Source: Candidatus Nitrotoga sp. CP45
Lineage (GTDB): Bacteria > Pseudomonadota > Gammaproteobacteria > Burkholderiales > Gallionellaceae
Assembly: GCA_945874105.1 (NCBI GenBank)
Contig: CAMCFJ010000026.1
Span: 1 to 40,640, forward strand
Reading direction: 5' to 3'
Length of the DNA: 40,640 nt
Numbering within the stretch: position 1 is the stretch's first letter; each line of letters begins with the position of its first letter. The translations under genes and the position numbers were made by a program. Below are positions 1 to 8,593 of this stretch, one piece after another. The notes under the pieces were generated by a model. That model saw nothing but the letters and a program-made list of their open reading frames with translations, did no database searches and was not told the origin of the DNA.

Positions 1-46
1 CAAACGCGATCAACGGGCCAGCATCCGCAATGACGAGCTTATTCAA
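1..46 (-). CDS. PIN-domain toxin, N-terminal fragment (cut by window edge)
   Basis: On the minus strand a TTG at 46-44 overlaps the end of the upstream antitoxin gene and reads LNKLVIADAGPLIAF before the window ends. A beta strand followed by an Asp (IADAGPLI) is the usual start of PIN-domain ribonucleases, whose first metal-binding acid is that Asp. The partner gene is a Phd/UPF0175-type antitoxin, and such antitoxins are commonly followed by a PIN (DUF3368-like) toxin. Only about 15 residues are visible, so family assignment rests on this motif plus the operon position. The overlap with the antitoxin stop implies translational coupling. Confidence 0.6.
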   Translation of the reverse strand, partial: MNKLVIADAGPLIAF

Positions 47-362
47 AGGCCGCCAGCTCCTGCTGTAACTCCTCCTTGCCGTAACGCACAACCGGAATTT
101 TCAGCGCACCGAGATGGTCAACAAATTCTCCTAGCGGCATCCCCGCAAGCTTTGCAGCCCTGCCGATGCTGACCACATCACCGTCAAAAAGCTTCACCGC
201 CAGCGCAACCCCCACACCCTCTTTAAGCAAGGTTTCATCAAACGGCACCGCCACGAAAACCGGCTGACCATGCTTGGTGACGATGGAAAGCTTGCCTGCC
301 TCGGCATCTCGTATCAGCTCACCCGTGCGTTCGCGTAAATCGCGGATAGTAAAAGCGTCCAT
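39..362 (-). CDS. Phd/YefM-like antitoxin with UPF0175-like C-terminus
   Basis: A 107-residue protein starting MDAFTIRDLRERTGELIRDA. The N-terminal half has the Phd/YefM fold signature: strand, R-E-R-T-G-E-L helix, then VTKHGQPVFVAVPF. The C-terminal half (VSIGRAAKLAGMPLGEFVDHL) resembles the short helix-turn-helix of UPF0175 proteins. The family binds its own promoter and neutralises a cognate nuclease. I chose the ATG at 362 because GAGAGG lies just upstream; a TTG six codons earlier is possible. The stop overlaps the start of the PIN-type gene, giving the classic antitoxin-first TA order. An inverted repeat at 384-409 probably is its operator. Confidence 0.8.
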   Translation of the reverse strand: MDAFTIRDLRERTGELIRDAEAGKLSIVTKHGQPVFVAVPFDETLLKEGVGVALAVKLFDGDVVSIGRAAKLAGMPLGEFVDHLGALKIPVVRYGKEELQQELAAFE

Positions 363-383
363 GGCTTGATCACCTCTCAATAA

Positions 384-409
384 ATTGTGCCATCAAATGA
401 TAGCACAAT
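384..409. promoter_or_regulatory. Inverted-repeat operator upstream of the Phd-type antitoxin
   Basis: Two 12-bp arms (ATTGTGCCATCA and TGATAGCACAAT) are separated by AA, with one mismatch between the arms. The palindrome ends 22 bp upstream of the antitoxin start. Phd-family antitoxins autorepress by binding palindromes at this position, so an operator is the natural reading; the binding itself is inferred. Confidence 0.55.
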
Positions 410-479
410 ATTTAGAGGTGGCGCACCAAGAGCAGGCCGCAGCCGAAGGAATGAAGCGGAAAAAAATAGTTTTAATCCT

Positions 480-501
480 CGCCCGTCCCGAAGGACGGGC
501 G
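480..501 (-). terminator. GC-rich hairpin downstream of the CRISPR array
   Basis: Arms CGCCCGTCC and GGACGGGCG pair perfectly. On the minus strand, the direction of array transcription, the loop reads UUCG, a very stable tetraloop. A T-rich stretch exists only about 15-20 nt further on (near 459-466), so this is not a textbook intrinsic terminator. It could stop or stabilise the end of the pre-crRNA, or be a dispersed repeat. Confidence 0.3.
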
Positions 502-529
502 CTACGCGCGCACTTACACCAGCCGGGAT

Positions 530-554
530 TTGGACAATAGTTTCAATTGTCCAA
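530..554 (-). other. Hairpin adjoining the leader-distal repeat
   Basis: Perfect 9-bp arms TTGGACAAT and ATTGTCCAA with a 7-nt loop lie 13 bp beyond the last repeat, read leftward from the leader. There is no following U-run. It would fold at the 3' end of the pre-crRNA and may define or protect that end. Confidence 0.35.
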
Positions 555-567
555 GCCAATTGTTGAT

Positions 568-3500
568 TTTCTAAGCTGCCTGTGCGGCAGCGAACAAAAC
601 CAATCTTTGTTCTGCAATCAACACAATTTTCTAAGCTGCCTGTGCGGCAGCGAACTACTAATGCAATGGCTCAGGCCGACTACGAAATTTCTAAGCTGCC
701 TGTGCGGCAGCGAACGATGAGCTTCGCATCATGGAGCGGGCAGCATTTTTCTAAGCTGCCTGTGCGGCAGCGAACTCAACGGGGACATATACCCTCACAG
801 ACTCTGATTTCTAAGCTGCCTGTGCGGCAGCGATCACTTAGCCGTCGGTGTGCCTGTCAGCGTACTATTTCTAAGCTGCCTGTGCGGCAGCGAACACGCG
901 CTGCGCGATTACATTGCCAGCCTGGACTTTCTAAGCTGCCTGTGCGGCAGCGAACTACTCTTTTCAAAAAGGTGGATGGTTCCGCTCTTTCTAAGCTGCC
1001 TGTGCGGCAGCGAACCCATGCAGCCCGACGACAGAGCTATTCTTAGTTTCTAAGCTGCCTGTGCGGCAGCGAACTGTGGTCTTGCGCGTGCCGATTACCG
1101 GGTCGCTTTCTAAGCTGCCTGTGCGGCAGCGAACTTGCTAATTTAACCGCGTAATAACCGGCTAGATTTCTAAGCTGCCTGTGCGGCAGCGAACGATGAC
1201 ATGAAGAAATTACAGCGTAAAACAATTTTCTAAGCTGCCTGTGCGGCAGCGAACTTTTGTCACACCACAAGAAGCATCATTGATGATTTCTACGCTGCCT
1301 GTGCGGCAGCGAACTGTAAAGCCGCACTTACCATATCAATCTTGCTTTTCTAAGCTGCCTGTGCGGCAGCGAACACGCAGTGTCGGCATTGATTGCTTGA
1401 ACAACATTTCTAAGCTGCCTGTGCGGCAGCGAACCGTACCAGAGCTGGTTTTATATTCGATTTTTATTTCTAAGCTGCCTGTGCGGCAGCGAACCATTCG
1501 ACGCCGATTCGTTCCGCGATCCATACTTTCTAAGCTGCCTGTGCGGCAGCGAACTACCGAGGGCAATCAAAACGCGAGAGACGATCTTTCTAAGCTGCCT
1601 GTGCGGCAGCGAACGGAGGTGACTTCCAGTATATCCCCAACTATATTTTCTAAGCTGCCTGTGCGGCAGCGAACTCGCGGACACAATGTCCTGCTCTTGC
1701 TCTTCCTTTCTAAGCTGCCTGTGCGGCAGCGAACACAACGAAGCGCAACGCTACACCATCCAGGATTTTCTAAGCTGCCTGTGCGGCAGCGAACTTTCAT
1801 CTCGTCGATGGTGTTGGCAAACATTTTTTCTAAGCTGCCTGTGCGGCAGCGAACTTCTACAGCGTGTCAGACAAGCAAGCCGAGGTTTTCTAAGCTGCCT
1901 GTGCGGCAGCGAACTTCCCAATGCAATCAAAACGCGTGAAACAATATTTCTAAGCTGCCTGTGCGGCAGCGAACTGCGCCCACTTGCTCGCCTCGCCCTT
2001 GAGGTATTTCTAAGCTGCCTGTGCGGCAGCGAACTTTGAGCTTCATCAAAAACAATAATAGAGTTATTTCTAAGCTGCCTGTGCGGCAGCGAACTTCAAG
2101 GGCACTTGAAAGCGTTTTGCCTGACTTTTCTAAGCTGCCTGTGCGGCAGCGAACGAGAGAGACAAAATTCTTTAGTCAATGGAACATTTCTAAGCTGCCT
2201 GTGCGGCAGCGAACTCTGAGCTGCTGCGGCTTCTATGCCGTCACATTTTCTAAGCTGCCTGTGCGGCAGCGAACGCGCCGACAATCCCAACGCGACCAGT
2301 CAGGGATTTCTAAGCTGCCTGTGCGGCAGCGAACCCAGCCTCGAACATGATGGCTGTAATGTATTTTTTCTAAGCTGCCTGTGCGGCAGCGAACGGTGAA
2401 AAATGAGGCACTAAGTCATCATCATCTTTCTAAGCTGCCTGTGCGGCAGCGAACGGCCCCGCGAACAGGTTAATCCGTACTTTTGATTTCTAAGCTGCCT
2501 GTGCGGCAGCGAACGTCGCCAGCAGCAGCCGCAGCGGTAAGCGCACTTTCTAAGCTGCCTGTGCGGCAGCGAACGCAGCTGTTGCTTTGGTCGGTGCTGC
2601 TGTTTTTTTCTAAGCTGCCTGTGCGGCAGCGAACGGAGCATTTGATAGCTGTGCAATGGGATCTGATTTCTAAGCTGCCTGTGCGGCAGCGAACGAGCTT
2701 TGCGCGGGTATGTTGCTGCCGCTGCTTTTCTAAGCTGCCTGTGCGGCAGCGAACTCCTTTCCCGCGCTAAATGTCGTCCGTTTACTTTTCTAAGCTGCCT
2801 GTGCGGCAGCGAACCAACCAGCCGGGCGGCACAATTATTACTAGCTTTTCTAAGCTGCCTGTGCGGCAGCGAACATTAGCGCGTTCTGCATTCGAGGCCG
2901 AGACTGTTTCTAAGCTGCCTGTGCGGCAGCGAACATTGATTAGAAGTATTATTGATGTTAGGTGAATTTCTAAGCTGCCTGTGCGGCAGCGAACGGGATT
3001 GAAGAACAAGTGAACGTTGACGAAATTTTCTAAGCTGCCTGTGCGGCAGCGAACCCGGGTACCTCATCACCAACGCAGTGGCATAATTTCTAAGCTGCCT
3101 GTGCGGCAGCGAACGTGGGCATATTCGACAATAGCTATGAGTTTGATTTCTAAGCTGCCTGTGCGGCAGCGAACAGAATGACCAAGAAAAATGCCCCACT
3201 TGTAAATTTCTAAGCTGCCTGTGCGGCAGCGAACCTGCACTCTTTGCAGCTGGTCGCATAATCTCTTTTCTAAGCTGCCTGTGCGGCAGCGAACTCGACC
3301 TCAAGATAATCGAATATAACCTTCAATTTCTAAGCTGCCTGTGCGGCAGCGAACGTTTTTTTGCTTGGATGACGTCGCGAACAGTCTTTCTAAGCTGCCT
3401 GTGCGGCAGCGAACCAACTGTTTCTTTATCTACTGGTAACATGAGTTTTCTAAGCTGCCTGTGCGGCAGCGAACAAAAAAGTGGCCTTCAACCAGGCATC

Positions 3501-6500
3501 GCTCTCTTTCTAAGCTGCCTGCGCGGCAGCGAACGCTGGAATTTTGAGTAACGGTATTTCCGGCAATTTCTAAGCTGCCTGTGCGGCAGCGAACACTCTG
3601 CTAGTTGCTTTGTCAGGTTGCCGGTATTTCTAAGCTGCCTGTGCGGCAGCGAACAGTCGCTTTTTGCGGAGCAAGCCTGTAATTCTTTTCTAAGCTGCCT
3701 GTGCGGCAGCGAACTATACTAAATTTAGAGTGCCTGGCCGTGGCGTTTTCTAAGCTGCCTGTGCGGCAGCGAACAACAGGTGGAGACACAGGTGCGCGCG
3801 GAGTACTTTCTAAGCTGCCTGTGCGGCAGCGAACAAGAGGGTCAAAGTTGAAAAGGTTGTCTTTACTTTCTAAGCTGCCTGTGCGGCAGCGAACACGAAA
3901 TTTGCACATGAAGCAGCCGCAGAATCTTTCTAAGCTGCCTGTGCGGCAGCGAACAAGCGGCAGGCTTCCTGCTGGGCGGCCCGATCTTTCTAAGCTGCCT
4001 GTGCGGCAGCGAACGACGCCTGTCGCGTTTCTTTCGGTGCGGTAGATTTCTAAGCTGCCTGTGCGGCAGCGAACAGCTGATTATTGCCTCGACGTGCGGT
4101 ATTAAATTTCTAAGCTGCCTGTGCGGCAGCGAACGGCCTGACTGCCAAGCTGATGCGCATCACCGATTTCTAAGCTGCCTGTGCGGCAGCGAACAACGCC
4201 AACCGGTTTACAGCCGGGCGCAGAGTTTTCTAAGCTGCCTGTGCGGCAGCGAACCGTGCCAGTCCGCTTGCGGTCTTGAGCCACTTTTTCTAAGCTGCCT
4301 GTGCGGCAGCGAACAAGAAGCTTGTAACCGAATTCTCACACACCTTTTTCTAAGCTGCCTGTGCGGCAGCGAACGGTCAGTAGCCCCGCATCGTCGCGCG
4401 TTATTCTTTCTAAGCTGCCTGTGCGGCAGCGAACTGTACGCCTACGGGGTGCATCAGTACCGAGCATTTCTAAGCTGCCTGTGCGGCAGCGAACACGGCA
4501 GTTCGTGCGTATATGTGGAGTCGTGATTTCTAAGCTGCCTGTGCGGCAGCGAACTAGCACTTCGTCAGCACTACATCCGGCGAAGCTTTCTAAGCTGCCT
4601 GTGCGGCAGCGAACATCTCGAATCAAGAGTGGGGATCGCTCTCTATTTTCTAAGCTGCCTGTGCGGCAGCGAACGTGCTGCCCGGGCGGTCATTCGGGCA
4701 ATATCATTTCTAAGCTGCCTGTGCGGCAGCGAACTCATGTGTTCCTCCCATATCTTGTCGCACTCTTTTCTAAGCTGCCTGTGCGGCAGCGAACGCAACA
4801 AGCCAGCTTTCTTCACCCCGGCCAAATTTCTAAGCTGCCTGTGCGGCAGCGAACGCGTAGATAAAACCCTGGACATCGAAGACAACTTTCTAAGCTGCCT
4901 GTGCGGCAGCGAACTGAGGTAGCGCAACAGTGCCATCACTGTTAATTTTCTAAGCTGCCTGTGCGGCAGCGAACTAACAACAAATTGATTGCGGAGCACT
5001 ACGATATTTCTAAGCTGCCTGTGCGGCAGCGAACTCGCCGACCTAATGGATTGCAACCCGATCACTTTTCTAAGCTGCCTGTGCGGCAGCGAACGCTCGC
5101 ATTTTTGTTCCCCGTTAGAATTGTCTTTTCTAAGCTGCCTGTGCGGCAGCGAACAATAACCATTGAGGCTGTGACCGCGCCTGATTTTTCTAAGCTGCCT
5201 GTGCGGCAGCGAACGCATCCTATCGTACACGCGCGAAGATTTAAACTTTCTAAGCTGCCTGTGCGGCAGCGAACCCATGCTGCGGGCATGGCGTGGGCGA
5301 GCAAGTTTTCTAAGCTGCCTGTGCGGCAGCGAACCTTGGGGTGGTCTGATTTCAATGAATTTGTGATTTCTAAGCTGCCTGTGCGGCAGCGAACATCAAA
5401 CTGTTTACTAAATATGCCGAAGAATCTTTCTAAGCTGCCTGTGCGGCAGCGAACTGAGAATTGCGAATCTGTTTGAGTTTTTCAGATTTCTAAGCTGCCT
5501 GTGCGGCAGCGAACCTGCTTTGGTTGCTGATGGCTGGGGTAATTCTTTTCTAAGCTGCCTGTGCGGCAGCGAACAATCACATTGACAAGCTAAAACACAG
5601 TATCGATTTCTAAGCTGCCTGTGCGGCAGCGAACAATCACTGGAACAAGAACGCGCGGCAATCGTATTTCTAAGCTGCCTGTGCGGCAGCGAACCCAGCC
5701 CCCACCTCGTCGCAGGCTTGTTGAACTTTCTAAGCTGCCTGTGCGGCAGCGAACGCAGCACAAATGCAGCTTGGGCATAGCAGTATTTTCTAAGCTGCCT
5801 GTGCGGCAGCGAACGGAGTCTCTACGATTGCCGGGGTTGGCGTTGCTTTCTAAGCTGCCTGTGCGGCAGCGAACTGACTGCGGCATCAAATACGAAGTGG
5901 CTTAATTTTCTAAGCTGCCTGTGCGGCAGCGAACGTCGATCCATACATCAAGCCTGAATTAATTATTTTCTAAGCTGCCTGTGCGGCAGCGAACGTATCA
6001 GCAGCAATAACTGTCGTACTCAGTGTTTTCTAAGCTGCCTGTGCGGCAGCGAACACGCGGAGTGCTAAAAATCAGCGTTAGAGGGCTTTCTAAGCTGCCT
6101 GTGCGGCAGCGAACATCGGGTTGCCCTGCCCTTGTCTGCATTAATTTTTCTCAGCGGCCTGTGCGGCAGCGAACATGTGTTAGCAGCAGAAAGAGGTGCA
6201 GAAGATTTTCTAAGCTGCCTGTGCGGCAGCGAACGACAATATTACTATGACACAGACCACTCAGAATTTCTAAGCTGCCTGTGCGGCAGCGAACGCCACG
6301 CAGCCGGGCTGGCGGCGGGCGCATTGTTTCTAAGCTGCCTGTGCGGCAGCGAACTCACCTCCCACGCCCTTGCGTCAGCCGGGGGATTTCTAAGCTGCCT
6401 GTGCGGCAGCGAACTCCAAATAAGCGCGAAAAGCCAGCTCCTGGATTTTCTAAGCTGCCTGTGCGGCAGCGAACTCGGCACGAATACGATCACATGGGAC

Positions 6501-6774
6501 GCGAACTTTCTAAGCTGCCTGTGCGGCAGCGAACAATGCGCACCACGCAGCCGCGATCAATCAACATTTCTAAGCTGCCTGTGCGGCAGCGAACTTGTGT
6601 AGGTGGCGATAGCCAGCACGCTGTCTTTTCTAAGCTGCCTGTGCGGCAGCGAACATCAATCCGAAGGGATTACCCGAGCGTGTTGATTTCTAAGCTGCCT
6701 GTGCGGCAGCGAACCCGACACGTCGCCCGACGCCACTACGCAAAATTTTCTAAGCTGCCTGTGCGGCAGCGAAC
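568..6774 (-). CRISPR. Type I-F CRISPR array, 104 repeats and 103 spacers
   Basis: A 28-bp repeat recurs every 60 bp. On the minus strand it begins GTTCG, forms a stem-loop CTGCC-GCACA-GGCAG and ends CTTAGAAA. This is the type I-F repeat plan, with the 5-bp stem cut by Cas6f (Csy4) to leave an 8-nt 5' handle. Spacers are 32 nt except one of 31 nt (1016-1046). Counting one repeat per 60-bp period from 568 to 6747 gives 104 repeats. Four depart from consensus: 808-835, 1287-1314, 3507-3534 and 6147-6174. Repeat polarity, cas gene strand and the AT-rich leader at 6775 all indicate leftward transcription, so spacers near 6700 are newest and those near 600 oldest. The terminal repeat at 568 is intact rather than degenerate. 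Open frames through the array arise because repeat plus spacer (60 bp) is a multiple of three. Confidence 0.99.
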
Positions 6775-6915
6775 TATACTATACCTTGTAAATAGTCATT
6801 TGTAACATATAGTTGCATCATTCTAACGTAAAAAACCAAAATAATCGGGCAACCTTGTAACCAATTGATAACTATGATTTGTTAAAGAACCTAAAAAACT
6901 TAGGTCATCCGTTCG
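6775..6915 (-). promoter_or_regulatory. CRISPR leader
   Basis: This AT-rich, non-coding 141-bp stretch abuts the newest repeat and ends at the stop codon of the zeta-like toxin gene. In type I-F systems the leader carries the pre-crRNA promoter and IHF sites that direct Cas1-Cas2/3 to insert new spacers at the first repeat. It contains a perfect IHF consensus at 6858-6870. I could not single out a -10/-35 pair with confidence. Confidence 0.75.
6858..6870 (-). promoter_or_regulatory. Predicted IHF-binding site in the CRISPR leader
   Basis: The minus strand reads TATCAATTGGTTA, which matches the IHF consensus WATCAANNNNTTR at every fixed position. It lies about 84 bp from the first repeat. IHF bending of the leader is known to guide spacer integration in type I-E and I-F systems. 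Function here is inferred from the sequence match and position. Confidence 0.55.
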
Positions 6916-7500
6916 CTATTTCAGGTAATCCGCCATCATCACTTTGCTCCATTCAGGTAGTGGTTGCTGGGCGATTTCTAGCCGACCATGGCGTAAAACA
7001 GCAACCTGCTGAAAAGGATCATCTGAACGGGAATTGTCGAGGATATACACGTAATCACACAGCGGCAGCGCTTGCTGGATGTACGTCAGGGTTCTGGGTA
7101 TTCTGCTGATGACTTTTTCATCCGGAACATGATGCCCCCCTTCGCTGACACGCTGGGCAATACGCGCCTGATTGAGCGTGATATTTTCTAAATGGATAAA
7201 CACTAAAATGGTTTCATAGCCCATTGCTTTTGCTTGGGCGATGAAGTCAATTTTTGAGGGGTGTGAAAATACTGTTTCAAAGCAGAAGGTGCGCCCCTCC
7301 AGTAGAAATTGTGCACGAATCTCCCCTGCGATCATCGCCGCCTCATAACTCCGTGCTTCGGGTGCGGCAGGGAATAATTGCTTGGCGATCAGGTCAGCGT
7401 TTACAAAAGGCATCCCTTGCGGCGCCAGACACATGTAGTAAAACGTACTTTTACCAGCGCCATTGCCGCCTGCAAGTAGCCACAGCTGCTTCTTTATCAA
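6916..7500 (-). CDS. Zeta-toxin-like P-loop kinase
   Basis: A 194-residue protein with a Walker A motif GGNGAGKST at residues 11-19, followed by VNADLIAKQLFP and a later basic/helical segment (QRVSEGGHHVPDEKV). This layout matches the zeta-toxin-like P-loop kinase family, whose best-known members phosphorylate UDP-N-acetylglucosamine and block cell-wall synthesis; the true substrate here is unknown. Translation probably starts at TTG (7500), overlapping the upstream antitoxin stop (TTGA), so the pair is coupled. It lies between cas6f and the CRISPR leader, with its stop at the leader edge. It could also be a non-toxic small P-loop ATPase, but the antitoxin-first pairing favours a toxin. Confidence 0.75.
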   Translation of the reverse strand: MIKKQLWLLAGGNGAGKSTFYYMCLAPQGMPFVNADLIAKQLFPAAPEARSYEAAMIAGEIRAQFLLEGRTFCFETVFSHPSKIDFIAQAKAMGYETILVFIHLENITLNQARIAQRVSEGGHHVPDEKVISRIPRTLTYIQQALPLCDYVYILDNSRSDDPFQQVAVLRHGRLEIAQQPLPEWSKVMMADYLK

Positions 7501-7910
7501 GATGATTTGTCAGTTTTGATAAACTGGCCGTGCTCGAATTTCCCAACCTTGATTTCACCGTTCGCGCTGATTTGCTCCAACATACCTGGAAAAGCTGATG
7601 AAGCCTGATATCTGACCGGACTGGATGTAACCGCCCCCACCAATATGCCACTCGCACGGTTTTGCTCCAGTGCTTGAAATACCACATTCGGAATGACAGG
7701 CTGCCCCATTACTGGCTCAACGCAGATATTTGCCAATCCCGATGAAACCAGCAACAAGTCATCTGGCTTCAGGAACACATCAACATTACGCCCCATTTCC
7801 GCCCAGTATTCAATCTGCTCTGCCGTGCTCCGGTGATGTCGCTTCCCGGCCAGCGCCGCTGCCTGCATCAGGTCTTCTTGCAATCGTATGGGAGATATTG
7901 CTTTTGCCAT
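7497..7910 (-). CDS. ParD-like antitoxin
   Basis: A 137-residue protein beginning MAKAISPIRLQEDLMQAAAL and continuing with KRHHRSTAEQIEYWAEMG. This N-terminus is the ParD_like antitoxin signature, a ribbon-helix-helix-type DNA-binding segment. The rest (VFLKPDDLLLVSSGLANI onward) probably binds and blocks the toxin. I chose the ATG at 7910; an in-frame TTG at 7928 would add six residues. The stop overlaps the toxin start, the standard arrangement for a type II TA operon. An inverted repeat at 7943-7961 just upstream is a likely autoregulatory operator. The operon follows cas6f on the same strand, so read-through from cas is possible. Confidence 0.75.
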   Translation of the reverse strand: MAKAISPIRLQEDLMQAAALAGKRHHRSTAEQIEYWAEMGRNVDVFLKPDDLLLVSSGLANICVEPVMGQPVIPNVVFQALEQNRASGILVGAVTSSPVRYQASSAFPGMLEQISANGEIKVGKFEHGQFIKTDKSS

Positions 7911-7942
7911 ATTTTTCTGCTCAAACAAATAATAAAGCAGGA

Positions 7943-7961
7943 TTGTAGCATTTTGCTACAA
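7943..7961. promoter_or_regulatory. Inverted-repeat operator of the ParD-like/zeta operon
   Basis: Perfect 7-bp arms TTGTAGC and GCTACAA flank a 5-nt centre, 32 bp upstream of the antitoxin ATG. On the minus strand the palindrome overlaps a TACAAT that resembles a -10 box. Autorepression by the antitoxin is inferred. Confidence 0.5.
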
Positions 7962-7999
7962 CACCCCTGGCGATTTTAAAGCGGTTCAAAAAACCGAAA

Positions 8000-8584
8000 T
8001 CAAAATTCAGGGACTGTTGCAATCGCGCTTAATCCATAACTGCTATAGGCCGATCCCGCTGGCTCCGTCGCCATGGTTTTTTTGATCCACAAACAAAACG
8101 CCTGCTCACTGCTTAGGCTTTTTTGGCGAATAAATGGCAATGGAATACATTTATTGTACATTTCACCATAGCGTGCCAAAGCTGTATCGTAATCAACCCC
8201 ATGCCTACGCGCATAGCGCCGCGCCAGCCGCTCGGCGTTTATCTTTGGCTGATAACGTTGGTATATTGCATGGCCTGTTATTTTCTCCGGCACGGAACGA
8301 ATGCTGGTGCAATGCACATAGTCGCTCAAACGAGCCAACCATCTCAAGGCGTCAAATCGGGCAAGCGTGATTTCATTCTGAGCAAACAACCGTAACTTAC
8401 CGCCAAGCACGCTATATTTTTCACCAATTACGTATTCAGGAAATGAAACCCCAATCGATACTCGCTTCTGATCGTCTTGCATTTCAACCAAGCCTAGATG
8501 GATCTGTTGAAACACTTTTGACCAGAGGGTAAGCAGGTTAATGTCTGGATTGGGCAATAAGGTTATTTCAAGGTAATATTTCAT
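8000..8584 (-). CDS. cas6f: Cas6f (Csy4) pre-crRNA endoribonuclease
   Basis: A 194-residue protein that cuts each repeat 3' of its hairpin and stays bound to the crRNA 3' stem-loop. His29 (QQIHLGL) falls at the position of the catalytic His29 of the Pseudomonas Csy4. The arginine-rich helix AERLARRYARRH, which lies along the RNA major groove, is present. The C-terminus SSYGLSAIATVPEF matches the family ending. Its expected substrate, a CUGCC/GGCAG stem with a GCACA loop, is what the array encodes. It is the last cas gene, 9 bp after cas5fv, and the toxin-antitoxin operon follows. Confidence 0.96.
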   Translation of the reverse strand: MKYYLEITLLPNPDINLLTLWSKVFQQIHLGLVEMQDDQKRVSIGVSFPEYVIGEKYSVLGGKLRLFAQNEITLARFDALRWLARLSDYVHCTSIRSVPEKITGHAIYQRYQPKINAERLARRYARRHGVDYDTALARYGEMYNKCIPLPFIRQKSLSSEQAFCLWIKKTMATEPAGSAYSSYGLSAIATVPEF

Positions 8585-8593
8585 GATTTTCCC

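Noticed and set aside
377-559. Minus-strand 60-codon frame left of the array
   Set aside because: It runs through two hairpins and the antitoxin operator, has no recognisable domain and no convincing ribosome-binding site.
582-6805. Many open frames across the array with repeating peptides such as SKLPVRQRT, SCLCGSE or SLPHRQLR
   Set aside because: They arise because the 60-bp repeat-spacer unit is a multiple of three and the repeat has no stop in several frames. They are translations of the CRISPR repeat, not proteins.
6775-8000. Search for a CreTA-like RNA (degenerate repeat-spacer mimic) near the TA pair
   Set aside because: Neither the leader nor the gap between cas6f and the antitoxin contains a recognisable stem CTGCC...GGCAG or handle CTTAGAAA outside the array.
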